From contig CM064417.1 of the NCBI GenBank assembly GCA_032690845.1, positions 40,368,432-40,432,431 of the forward strand: a stretch of DNA of 64,000 bases, written 5' to 3'. This stretch comes from Eleusine coracana subsp. coracana (taxonomy: Eukaryota > Streptophyta > Magnoliopsida > Poales > Poaceae). The translations under genes were made by a program, and so were the position numbers. This document shows, one piece after another, positions 1 to 10,944 of this stretch (position 1 is the stretch's first letter; each line of letters begins with the position of its first letter). The notes beneath the pieces are model-generated. The model did not search any database. It was not told where the DNA came from and saw nothing but the letters and a program-made list of their open reading frames with translations.

Positions 1-426
1 CTCTCTCACTCAGCATGGGATCTCTTGTAACCAAGTGAGCAAAATCTCGACACTTTGGTGGTTTTTCTTCTGGCATGATGTATCGGGCAACCACCTCAGC
101 ATCTTTTTGTAGAGCTGCAAGAGACCAGCGAAGATTTTGGTCACCTTCAATATATTTCTTTTGTAAAAGCTCATAAGCCTTTTCTGATCCTATAGAGATG
201 CAATTATTAAGCGCTTCCCTACAAATGTTTGTGACTCGGTTGGCGACTTGGCGATTTTGCTCACATAGCAGGAGGCAATGGTGGGCTTGATGAATATATA
301 TCTAGTTTCTGCATTGCAACAGACATGTTACATCCGCATATTCCAATTACTGGGAATCACAAGATCAGCAAAGGCTACTTACGTCGTTCCTGTGGTTCTT
401 GGAATAATGCCCGGCTTTTGCAGACC

Positions 427-1309
427 CTAGGGTCCAATCGAGCAAGGACGAAAAAAAATGTTTTCCGGCCAGAGTGTTAATTCTCGCTCAAATAATTCTT
501 CAGGTACCTTCATGGTAGGATCTCCTGTAAGATCAAAATTCCAACCAGAAATATGGCGCTTCTTGATAGGTTGGGCTCGGCGATATATGAAGCTTGCCGC
601 AACATCAACTCCTCTATATCCCCTGGTTTTCAGCACCTTAATTTGCTTTAAAATGGCTTCGACTTGAGCCATTTTGTCTGGCAAAGCTTTTGCTGACCAT
701 TCAGGCCAGGGTACAGGGGCCTCAACGCTGAATTCTAAAAGAGGGGGCGCATGGTTTCCAAGGTAAAACCAATCTGTGTGTCATCCCTTGTTTGTAGAAG
801 GAAGAGGAACTTCAATATATTTTGACTTATTCCTCAATTGAAATCCCGCACCACCAATTACATTGTTGTTGTTTGACTTCAGAACAAACAGTTCTTTGAA
901 AGTATCGAAATGGGGAGCGATTTCCAGGAAGACCTCGCATAGGTGAACAAAAATAGCAATATGGAGAATCGTTCACAAGGTTGATTCCATAGAAGAACAG
1001 CAGCCCACAAAAGAAATCAGAACACGGAATCCCAAATCCGCGGTAGAAAAAGGGGGCAAAAACTATGATATGATCTACAGGGGGTTGCGGGAATTTCTGA
1101 CCTAGAGCTTCAATCCAATCCCCTGTCTGCTGATCTTGAAGCACTCCGTCGATAACGAGCCCATTGATTTTTTCCATGTCCATGGAAGAGGGCGGGAATT
1201 CCTTGATTCCTGTCGGGATGTCGAAGACTGCATCATCTTCTGCTTGGATAGGGGACGCTTGCCCTTTCGACTGAGACCTGGTGCTACGGCGAGTGCGTTT
1301 GGATGCCAT
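427..1309 (-). pseudogene. Antisense extra ORF of Gypsy element B (transposase_28-like, 'putative gypsy type transposon' domain), broken
   Basis: Read on the minus strand from ATG at 1309. The first part is a K/R/S-rich head (ASKRTRRSTRSQSKGQ), then an acidic stretch, then GFGIPCSDFFCGLLFFYG, which matches the hallmark of the plant 'putative gypsy type transposon' domain (PF04195 as I recall it). The frame is lost near residue 100 after this motif. A later minus-strand segment (684-427, with IKVLKTRGYRGVDVAASFIYRRAQ split over KR-rich residues) fits the C-terminal part of the same family. A possible splice donor (GTAAGTAG) lies near 393, so more exons probably run off the left edge. It is antisense to its host element. 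The function of this protein family is unknown. Confidence 0.65.
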
Positions 1310-1453
1310 TAAGGACAAGGTTTGGCTACAATAAGGATGAACAAGATCAACGAGTGGAAATGGTGATTGGAGATCTAGGGTTTGTGTTAGGCCAGCGGCG
1401 GCGGCTGAAACACTGAGTAAAGAAGGAGAAGGGTTATGCGCGTGTCGTCCAAG

Positions 1454-1460
1454 TTATATA
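1454..1460 (-). promoter_or_regulatory. TATA box of the antisense ORF in element B
   Basis: TATATAA on the minus strand, about 145 bp upstream of the antisense ATG at 1309. The stretch between them reads like a plant 5' UTR (CT-rich, AAACCCTAGATC). This suggests an antisense promoter separate from the LTR promoter. Confidence 0.5.
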
Positions 1461-1987
1461 TTGTTAGGTTTGACCTAACAGGCGGAAACAGTTAAGGGGA
1501 ACTGGACCCGGTGTGTAAGAGTTGTGGTACTATTTGCAGCATTTATTCTTCATTGTAAATGGTTCTTTGGTGATTCAATATTGGAATCACTCGGATAGCG
1601 GGTAGTTTTATCACTGGGGGCTATAATGCCTTTGTATTTGTGATTCATCATTAAAATCACTCGGATGACACATGACCCCATGCCTGGGGGCTACAGTATA
1701 GTTATTTTGTTGTTAAAATCACTCGGAGGGAGTGGTAGCACCAAACTTTGGGGCTATGACTGGTTCAAGATATTAGATGATTTTTTAATCTTTTTTACTC
1801 ACAAGGCATTTCGAATAAAGGCTCAGCACCTTATGAGTTGGGGGCTATGCTGGTAGAGTATGCCTTTTTGAGCATCCAAGAAGGAAAAGAATTTTTATAT
1901 GCAACGATAGAAGCACTTTTCAATTTTGAGAAGTATCAAGATAAGATGAAGATTTGTATTCAAAATTAGAAAGTTCTTGGGGGCTAC

Positions 1988-2415
1988 TGTGGGACATATA
2001 TATCCAAGGTATTTGACCACTCGGCTATATGGCCGAGTGGGCTGGAGGCTTGGTTATGAAGCATTGGAAATTAAGGCCCAGAAGATAACTACTCGGATAT
2101 TTGTTTAGGGTAAGATACAAGTTAGGTTAAAAGATATGGTATATAGATAGAATCAAATATAACTGAATGATAGATTACCATGTAAACCACTGCCCTTTGG
2201 ATATATAAGGAGGGCAGGGGGTCCTTGAAGATCGTTAGAAGTCGTATTGGGAACTGTTGCCCAGTGCGAACCCTAGAAATACAAGAACACCAGAATAGGA
2301 CGTAGGGTTATTATCCACCGGGAGGCTCGAACCTGTATAAACCCTATGGCCTGTGTCCTTTAGCTTTCATACTCGTACACATACCTAGAACTCCTATCGA
2401 GATTATTCCTCGACA
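1988..2415 (+). repeat. 3' LTR of Gypsy element B
   Basis: A 428-bp LTR from TGTGGGACATAT to CCTCGACA. U3 holds a TATA box (TATATAA, 2202-2208) with the grass-LTR style leader downstream (ACGTAGGGTTATTATCC and CGAACCTGTATAAACCC). A purine-rich TTGGGGGCTAC precedes it. The partner LTR is outside the window, so LTR divergence cannot be judged. Confidence 0.7.
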
Positions 2416-4773
2416 TCGGCATCACATCCTCTGGATTCTTCGCTTCTGGGTTCTAGAAAATATACCAGATGGACACCACTGCTCTTCTTGTGCTTGTTCT
2501 CCCTGCAACTCTTCATCGACTTCTTTGTCAAACTTATCTTCTTCAATCTTCCCTGCTCCAAGTCGATCAAAAGCTGACACTCTGCCTTGCCCATCGACTT
2601 TCCTTTTCATCGACTCTTTGATGTTGCTTTGTCGATCTTGCTGTCAATAGAACTCTGGAGCTTCTCTGTACATCCGATCTACACGCCGACTGCAACTAGG
2701 ACAATTGTCGATCGAAGGCAGCTTCATGTTATTCTCCTAGTATGGATCAAACTATGATTCCTTTAACTCCCTATCCCTTTTCTTCAGATATCAGCTAATA
2801 AAAGCTTCAGCATTGTCGATACCAGCCATGTTAACATTCGCAGGGAATGGATGTCCGTCGATCTTCATAGCACCTTTGGTAAACTTTATCTTGCCTTGCT
2901 CAATCGCCATCTGTATTTGTCTTCTGAAAACTTTGCAGTCATTGGTATTATGAGACGGCAAGTTATGCCATTTGCAATACCTCTTCTTCTCCAATTCTTC
3001 GACAGGTGGAATCATATGATTGGGTGGCAATTGAATGTGCTTCTCCTGCAACAGCATGTCAAATATCTTATCGGCGTTGGTGATGTCAAAGTAATACTTT
3101 TCTTCAGACTCATTCTGCTTCACCCAAGGACACGACAAAGTATTCTTATTCCTCATCCACTCAGTCGTATTGACATCTTTGGTCTCCTCCCCAGACTCAA
3201 AGTCATAATCATTATAGTTGACCTTAAACAGCCTAGATCGTGCCCCCGAGTCAGATTCTCCTGGATAGATAACTTCTGTACCAATTAGGACAAACTCTCC
3301 AACTTAGCCGAGGGAAATTTTTCTCTTAGGGGAGATACTAACCGATTAAAAGCAATCTCCATCATCTGATTATCTGTTAATTGGAGACTGAAACACTTGT
3401 TGGCACTTCCCTGAACCTCTGCACATAATCATGCATAGACTCACTAGCCTTTTGCCTTATAGCAATCAAATCTGACAATCTCATCTCCCTGGTCTCAGCG
3501 AAGAAATACTTGTGAAACTTCTGTTCGAGATCAGCCCAAGTTATAATAGAATTTGGGGGCAACGATGTGAACCACTAGAAAGCCAAACCGGACAATGATA
3601 ACGGAAATAGCCTAATCTTCAATGCTTCAGTAGCTTCTGCCTCTCCACAATGCACTGAAAACCGGCTGATATGCTCAACAGTGGTAGTATTGTATTGTCC
3701 AGTGAACTTAGTAAATTCTGGTGGCTTGTATCGACTCGGCATAGGAATCAAGTCATAGCTAGGAGGATACGAGGATCGATACATATAAGTCTGCTGCTTT
3801 GGCTTTAACCCGAATTTTTCCCTCATTACCTCATCAATCTTCACTACCCAGTCATCGGTCGAAACATTCGTATTTGGAGTAGCCAATGCAGGACCAGACA
3901 CTGGCACTTGTGGGGCTGTCTGTGAACTAAAATTGACAACAGTGTGTTGGCCTCCCTGTTCCCCAGGCAATGCAGATGATGACGGCATGCCGAACATGCT
4001 TGGCTCTATATTTGGTGTTGTACCATATGTCACATTTGGTTCTGAAGTGTGTTGCTTGTAACACTGCGGCTGTATCTACGGTGATGTCTTCTGCAGAATA
4101 ATCCTGGTACCAGATCCAGGTGTCCTCCTTGTAGCACTACCACTGTTATTCCTTGGGGGTGGAGTGGCACTCTCTAATGCTGGCCCGAGCTTGCTGAAGG
4201 CATTACAGTGCTAGTACTGGGTGGCTGTTGCTCGAGTCCTTCAATTGCAGGCCGAGGAATATTCCCCTGCCTACAGAAATACATTGGCTCATGTGTTGGA
4301 TCATCATATACGCATCCCTCCATTGTCTGAATAATCAAAGCCCTCAAAGTATTTACCAACACAAGTGATTGATTGATCAATGCATGATGTATAGCCGCAT
4401 GTATCATGTTGTTCAGTGTAGCCTCATCTACCACCTCCATTGGCTTATCGGCATGTGACTTCCTAGTTTCATCTTCTTCAATCAAAGCAGCCACAAGTAA
4501 TTTTCCTCTCTGTATGATCTTGCCATGCCTGGTTTTGCTAAATGTGCTCAACAAAAGGCTTTCATACTCCGCAATTTTTTGATCAATTTGTGTCTTTGTT
4601 TCATCGCTCAGATCATCCCTATCAACAGGCATCATGTTCTCCATCTTTAGATCTGCGCCGACATCATATTTTGGTGGAGGATTGTCAGGGAGCTTGGGAT
4701 CTTTTGGCATTCCGAGTTCAGCCATATCGTAGATCTTGAAGTTCTTGGTCCCACCGGGCATGCCAAAAAGCAT
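2416..4773 (-). pseudogene. Gag of Gypsy element C (frameshifted, interrupted by B)
   Basis: From the minus-strand ATG at 4773: an acidic N-terminal region (4773-4174), then a segment with a Tyr/Pro-rich stretch (YRSSYPPSYDLIPMPSRYKP) and FTKFTGQYNTTTVEHISRF, then the Retrotrans_gag core (ITWADLEQKFHKYFF, then IRQKASESMHDYVQRFRE, 3562-3377). Next comes CKWHNLPSHNTNDCKVF (3156-2791), a zinc-knuckle-like segment usual in this clade, and finally WCPSGIFSRTQKRRIQR, a motif near the gag end in many grass Gypsy elements. The pieces lie in different frames, so gag is not intact. The break at 2416 is the insertion point of element B. Confidence 0.75.
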
Positions 4774-4845
4774 GTTGACACGAAAATCACACGCGTGACC
4801 CGAGAGAATTGCTTAACTCTAGTGCGGGCTCTACACAAAGAAACC

Positions 4846-4857
4846 AGGACGTGCCAG
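4846..4857 (-). other. Probable primer-binding site of element C
   Basis: Directly after the putative LTR end (minus strand ...AAAAAATCA) comes ACTGGCACGTCC, similar to the TGGCACG-type primer sites of many grass Gypsy elements. I cannot name the tRNA with certainty. Confidence 0.4.
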
Positions 4858-4858
4858 T

Positions 4859-6118
4859 TGATTTTTTCCTGCAAATCGACAAAGAGACAAACAGTTAAAT
4901 TCCACGGGTCATCGGCCCACAACAGGCCGATGAAGAAAGCCGATAATCACTGTTAGTGAAAACCAGCCGATGGTTATAAACAACGGATGATATTATTAAA
5001 ATAAACTAATCGGCTGATTTGAATCGGTTCATCGGCAATTCAATAAATAAGTATTAAATATCACATAAATAGTGCCGATGAGAACTAGATCGACAGAGAA
5101 AATTTGCTAAACTAAGAAAGATACGCCTGACTTGCTCTGCTGAGGAAGTAAAGTTGATAGGCTAGAGTCGATAGATATACAGTAATCATGCACAGACACT
5201 CCCTATCGATAGTGCTAAGTCGATAGATCTAATAGCTGGTATTGCAAATACGCCTCAAGATCATAGACCTAACTCTTATTAAATAAAGGGGGCAATCGAC
5301 TTTAATGAATACATCAATAAACACGTGGAACACTGAGAAGTCGATCGAACCGTGATAACTGTTGGCTAAACGTTTCGATAGAACCCTATCGACTCTACCT
5401 ATGATTGAATCGTACCTAGTCCTATTGACTCAGGGAGAGGTCAGAATCGATGCAGCCTCACTGGCTCGAGTAGATCGAACCTAATCGAGACAGTGCCCAA
5501 ATGAAGCAAATAGAACTAAAAACTCTCCAATTATAGGTAAAATCAATAAGATGACTCGAATAACAGATCTAAATCAAACTCATAAAGCCTACTAAAGATT
5601 ACAATAGATCAGACCTAACCGAGATAGTATTGCAACAAATAGTCGATAGTATAAACGTAATTAGGATCTAATTACTGGATAACTAGCAATTCTAAAGATA
5701 ATAACTAGAATATCAAATAAATGAGAAAGTACTAGTTGGAGTCGATAGAATTACCGAGGGTGACTAACCCAAGTCTCTCACCGAGATCGGAGCTGATGCA
5801 ACCCGCGCGAGATGAGGATGTCGTCGAGAAGAGGTTTGGCAATGCGCCGATTGTGTTGAACGAAAGTGTTATTTTTCTCGTACAAACCCTATTACATATC
5901 TATAGCCCCGTACAAGGGGTTCCGACCTGACTTGGTCAGAACTCCTAAATAAACTGACTAGATTTATTCCTAAACAAAATCTAAACTAAAATAGAAAGAG
6001 GTAAAACAACCCTATCAGGCCCACTTTATTCTTTTTGGTTGTTGAGCTTCTCTGACTTCAACCGATTTCTACTCTCCGCCTCTGACCAATGGGACCGGTC
6101 CAAATTCCGGTGCCAACA
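4859..6118 (-). repeat. 5' LTR of Gypsy element C
   Basis: About 1260 bp, from TGTTGGCACCGGAATTTGG (minus, at 6118) to a terminal CA at 4859. The segment is AT-rich with recurrent TCGATAG/GTCGAT words. The right edge is sharp, because coding sequence of element D's gag begins at 6119. The left edge is chosen from the CA end and the adjoining primer-site-like sequence, so it is less sure. Confidence 0.65.
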
Positions 6119-7809
6119 CCAGCTGAGGATGAGGAGTTGCCTGGTGCTCCTAACCTCGCTGAGGTGATGGCTACACAGACATGATTGCTACAGCACCTTG
6201 TGACCGCCATGACTGGTAGGCAGAATCAGCATGGGCGGGCTCAAGGATACAGGCTCTGCCACCAGGGACCTGGGGACCGTATGAGTGCCTTCATGCGTCT
6301 GAAGCCACCAGAGTTTGACAGTTCTGATGATCCACTTGTTGCTGATGGCTGGCTCAGGGATATTGAGAAGAAGCTGGACTTACTACAGTGTAGCGATGCT
6401 GAGTGTGTACGCGTCGCTATGCACCAGCTGGTGGGCACAACTGACGCTTGGTGGGACAGCTTTGTTGCCACCCACGAGGATCTTGCAGTATCACTTCGGA
6501 TTAGTTTGTGGAGGAGTTCCGCACCTTCCACATTCCCAGGGGTGCTATGGTCAGGAAGGCTGAGGAGTTCAGATCCTTGAAGCTTGGGCAGATGACAGTG
6601 TCAGAGTATGTCAACAGGTTTACGCAGCTGAGCCGCTACGTCCCTACTGAGGTTGCTACAGAGGAGCAGCGTATGTACTGGTTTTCTAGAGGCTTGCATG
6701 CAGGCATGGGAGTACACCTTGTTGATTGTACCAGCTTGAAGCAGATGATCAAAAAGGCCATGCTTCTAGAAACTACATACAAGAGAGTGGAAAAGGAAAA
6801 AGAAGAAAAGCGAAAAGAAGCAACTCAAGGGAACCGTTCTAGAGGTCCGCAATGACCACGGTTTAGTGGTTCTTCCGTCTCTCAGTCACAGTTTGGACGG
6901 CCCACTCAGGGACAGAGCCGCTCCCCATCCATACTCTCAGTCACAACCACATGTGAGTTACACGTAGCAGTCACTATCGCAGCAGTCTGGGTGGAGGTCA
7001 CAGAGTAGCAGTGGGCAGTACTCCACTCGCTGCTATGCCAGTGGCAAGGATGGCCACAAGTCTTACCAATGTCCCAATGTGGTCAGGGAGAACACCAGCA
7101 GCCAGCTCAACAACCATAACAACAACACTGCACAGAGGCCGCAACACCAGAGTGGGCACCGTCCAGCTCATTCAGTATTGAAGCCACCTGTTCCGCAGAG
7201 TGTGACCAGAAGCGGGCTGAACCATATCTCGATTGAAGAGGCTCATAATGCACCTGAGGTAGTTCTTGGTGAGTTCTTAGTTAATTCTTGAATGGCTACT
7301 ATTTTATTTAATTATGGCGCTACATAGTCGTTCACATCCACTAAGTTCATGTCTAAGCTCGCTACACCTACCACCCTACTCAAAACCCCAAGCATTGCCT
7401 CATCCCCCTTAGGCACCCATAAATGCATCTTAGGTTGTCATAAGGTTTGCATTCTCATCGAGGGTATCTAGTTTCTAGCTGATCTTATTGTGCTACCTTC
7501 TCGTGACATTGATGTCATCTTGGACATGGATTGGTTAGCCGAAAACAAGGGAGTCATATCTTGTGCTGATAGAGTAGTATCTCTTGTGAACCACCTCGGT
7601 GTCAAGGTCAAGTTCTCTCCCAAAGTTCCAAAGCTCCCTCCCTAAATCTGCCACATCAAAGAGCTAACCTAGATCAGATTCCAGTGGTTTATGAGTATCC
7701 AGATGTTTTTCTTGAGGAATTGCTAGGGCACCCGCCTCACCACGATGTGGAGTTCATCATTGATCTTGTTCCTGGAACAGCCCCAATTCCTAAGAGGTCG
7801 TATCGCATG
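6119..7809 (+). pseudogene. Tekay/Del-type chromovirus D, part 1: gag, protease and start of RT
   Basis: The first visible part of a plus-strand chromovirus, entered at 6119 by element C and at 7810 by Sirevirus F. Gag shows FMRLKPPEFDSSDDPLVADG and WLRDIEKKLDLLQC, then after a frameshift near 6500 EEFRTFHIPRGAM and LKLGQMTVSEYVNRFTQLSR. The zinc knuckle (near 7033-7075, CYASGKDGHKSYQC) has Ser in place of its second Cys. The protease active-site triad, normally DSG, reads NYG near 7306 and is followed by a stop. The RT N-terminus (YEYPDVFLEELLGHPPHHDV) leads into the split at 7809. Several in-frame stops show that this copy is dead. Confidence 0.85.
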
Positions 7810-9723
7810 TGAAAGGATCGAGTGACCAAGAGGGGGAGGTGAATCGGGAACTCAAACCATGTACCCATTTTGCCAAATACTAAAACCGACCACTCAAACA
7901 ACTCCTACACCAATCTAGTGATGATCACACTAGCAAGATAATGAACCTATGAAAGAAACAACAACCTAAGCATACTAGTGGATCACACAAGGCGATACAA
8001 CTCCTATGCAAGCTAGTGATAAAGACACGCGGAAGCAAACAACAAGCTAGCAAAGGAGCCTACTCAGGCAAAGCTACTACATCATCAAGAACAAGATAAG
8101 CACATAAGCATGAGTAGCACTATACATACTAGGGTGATCAATCAAGCCAAAACAACTCCTATACATGCAAGTGACCAAGTAAAAGCTAAGCACAACTAGC
8201 AAGTAGAGAAGCCTATTCATGCAAGTCTACAAGTAATCAACTAGAGCACGGTAAGCATACAAGCATGAATAGCATGGTATGTAAATGCAGAAAGTAATGC
8301 ATCAAAGTAAGGAGTAGAGTATGATATGGCTCATGATTTTTTTCCCGAGGTCTCAGAAGGATGGCGCCTTCCCCTACTCCTTGTTGGACCACTCCCGCCG
8401 GATTCCTAGTCCCTGCCACCACCAATGTGGAGTTCTCGTCCATGAGCCCGCAATCACACCTGGAGTAAAGACACGGTGCGCATCACCTCTGCTACCAAGG
8501 CACAAGCTCACCTCACTCGAGAACTTATCGGACTCTCCGAGCCGACACGGGCGCTCACTAGCGATGCCCCTTTTACCGGCAGGCTCAAACCATGTACAAA
8601 CATGTGACGGCCTTCACAACCGATCATGGTAGGCTTGATCACGGACACCTAACCGGTCTAGGTCTCACCATAGACCAAGAATAACAACCTAGATCACACC
8701 CTCAAGGACACCTAGCCTTAGATGTGCAATATCACTCCTTGTTACTCTCACTAGCACTCTCAAGATATGCAATATCTCCTCCTAGTGCTCTCCTCTTTGC
8801 CTCTTGACTCTCACCAAATGCTCCAAGCAATTCCACTGGCCAAGAGTGGTCTCCAAGACCCTAGCAATGAAGTTATATAGGATTCCAACCTCAAACTAGC
8901 CGTTGCTCCACAAGATAAGCTTCCTTGGCATACTGACCAGACAGTCCGGTCACTGCCTGACCGGACCGTCCGGTCACTGCAGTCTTCAGCTCCAACGACT
9001 CTGCCCCTCTGCTAACTTCTACTGACCAGACCGTACGGTTAGCTGACCAGACCGTCCGAACCGTTTCTCTCCCCAGTCTAGAAACATTTCATGGCACGGC
9101 TTCCTCTCTGCCCTGTGTGGAGCCACACAGAACGGACCGTCCGGTCACTACAGCTCCCGGCATAGACAAATTCTTCGCTCTACGCTGTAAGTCCCAGACA
9201 AATCCTCTTAGTGACCATACAGTCCGGTCACCACTGACCCCTCTGTCCGGTCACTCCGTCCAGAAGCTGAAACTCCTCGTCCTTGCTTGACTTCATTCCC
9301 CGGCTTCTCCCAATAGCTCTTTGGCTTCTCTACTGTCACCTAGTGCCTATGATTTCACCGAGCTACCTTGCACATCACCGACTAGACAAAACCTAAGATA
9401 AATGACCTAGACCCTCTTGATAGTCTGGTTTTTCCTATGGACTCAAAGCCCTAACAACTAGACAAGTATTCCCAACACTTGCTCCATAGCTTGTCCTTAG
9501 CCTTGATCCATCTCCATCAACCCTTGGACTCCATCAAGCTCACAAGCCTCCATGCTTATGGTCATTGTCATCCATCGCCAAGGCCGCCATCAACGATCAT
9601 CATAGAGTAGAAAAAGTTCCTACATGAACAACACTCGTGTAGACATTAGTCACATTTCATGTTTGTCATTCATCACCAAAACATTCATACCTTGGGGTGA
9701 CCTCAATGATCATGATCCTTACA
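7810..9723 (-). repeat. 3' LTR of Sirevirus F (left side)
   Basis: 1914 bp, equal in length to the right copy at 26651-28564. It starts TGAAAGGATCGAGTGACC and ends CATGATCCTTACA in plus-strand reading. It carries a cluster of CCGGAC/GTCCGG palindromes at about 8936-9260, including a perfect-arm GACCGGACCGTCCGGTC at 8957-8973. Confidence 0.9.
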
Positions 9724-10134
9724 ATCTCCCCCTTTTTGGTGATGGATGACAACCACTACTTAAAACCTAAGAGAAATGACCTAGACCCCTTGATAGTCTA
9801 GTTTTTCCTATGGACTCAAAGCCCTAACAACTAGACAAGTGCTCCCAACACTTGCTCCATAGCTTGTCCTTAGCCTTGATCCATCTCCATCAACCCTTGG
9901 ACTCCATCAAGCTCATAAGCCTCCATGCTTGCGGTCATTGTCATCCATCGCCAAGGCCGTCATCAACAATCATCATAGAGTAGAAAAGGTTTCCTACACG
10001 AATAATACTCATGTAGACATTAGTCACATTTCATGTTTGTCATTCATCACCTAAACATTCATACCTTGGGGTGACCTCAATGGTCATGATCCTTACAATC
10101 TCCCCCTTTTTGGTGATGGATGACAACCACTACT
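9387..10134 (-). repeat. 374-bp tandem duplication of LTR end plus polypurine tract in F
   Basis: Bases 9387-9760 and 9761-10134 are two near-identical copies with a period of 374. Each holds the terminal ~337 bp of the LTR, the LTR end CTTACA, the PPT complement ATCTCCCCCTTTTT and about 25 bp of internal sequence. The copies differ at scattered sites, for example cttatggtc/cttgcggtc. In element sense F therefore has PPT, partial LTR head, PPT, full LTR. Confidence 0.9.
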
Positions 10135-10944
10135 TATGATGATCCAAAACAGACAAAAAACAAGGAACCAAAGGACAAGAAAGTAATGAAAGGATTACCT
10201 TGGTCCTTACCTTGGAAGTAGTCTCCCCCTTGGAATGTGCTTGGTGTTGAGTGAGAACTACCTAATCACGTAGCGCACTTGATATCGATCATGAGTTGAT
10301 TTTGGCGCCCGTCATAGTGTCGTGGTTCATGATCTTGTTGAAGTAGACACACACCAAGGACATAGATATTGTCGGTGTAGATGTTCATTGTTGTTGTAGA
10401 AATGCACCATCGTTGTTCTTCTTCATGTTGGTGTAGATGTTCATCTTGACATGATCTTCATGTGTACTCCAAGTGAACATGCACCATTGTCTTGATCATC
10501 TTCATTTGATCTAAACTTGAATTGTCTTGGCTTTTGGATCTTCTACATCTTGTTCCTCTCCCCCTTTTGTGTTATCAATCTAAACTTGGCTTTTGGATCT
10601 TCATGTTCCTTCTCCCCCTTTGTCACCTATCACCGAAAACCAAAGGAAAAAACACAAGACAACCAACAAGCAAATAATAAATGGCAAGAGTTAGGAAAAC
10701 TCCCCCTTTCATGGTGCTCCTTCTTGGTCATGCTAGTGTTCCACCATAGCTCCCCCTACACACAAGACTCAACAAAATATTTCCTCAAGGATGCAGTGGT
10801 TAGTCATTAGTGTGTTTGGAATGTATGAGTCATTTGTCTTTGAGCCGCACGAGTAGATTTAACCTTGGAGCTTATTTGAATATGACTCAATGGGCATGAA
10901 GCACAAAGATCACTATGTGATTCTCTAGAGGGTCATATACTTAC
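10135..10944 (-). other. Non-coding 3' region of Sirevirus F with clustered PPT-like tracts
   Basis: No convincing ORF is seen. Pyrimidine tracts (CTCCCCCTT type on plus, so AAGGGGGAG in element sense) recur near 10221, 10559, 10612, 10696 and 10750. Repeated polypurine tracts upstream of the 3' LTR are a known Sirevirus trait. The region ends at the insertion of element G; its continuation is 22227-22594. Confidence 0.65.

Larger units (their letters stand above)
1..2415 (+). mobile_element. Gypsy-type LTR retrotransposon B, 3' part (internal 3' region plus 3' LTR)
   Basis: The 3' end of a plus-strand Ty3/Gypsy element. Bases 1-1987 are the internal region between pol (outside the window) and the LTR. 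They hold an antisense ORF followed by several CTGGGGGCTA-type purine-rich tracts (near 1614, 1684 and 1979), the last abutting an LTR that starts TGTGGGACATAT at 1988. This layout (pol, antisense extra ORF, PPT, LTR) is known from Tat-group elements of grasses such as Grande and Retand/RIRE2 relatives. The element sits inside the gag of element C, whose coding sense is opposite. A 5-bp target duplicate would be tcggc at 2416-2420; the other copy is left of the window. Confidence 0.75.
2416..6118 (-). mobile_element. Gypsy-type LTR retrotransposon C, 5' part (LTR, leader, gag)
   Basis: A minus-strand Ty3/Gypsy element. Its 5' LTR is 4859-6118, then a leader, then gag reading leftward from 4773 to 2416, where element B interrupts it. 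No pol is in the window; it would be left of B. The right border TGTTGGCA (minus) at 6118 cuts into the gag region of the Tekay-type element D. A target duplicate would be ccagc at 6119-6123. Confidence 0.75.

Noticed and set aside
8936..9260. CRISPR-like spaced repeats
   Set aside because: Repeats are palindromic LTR motifs with irregular spacing in a plant retrotransposon; no cas genes.
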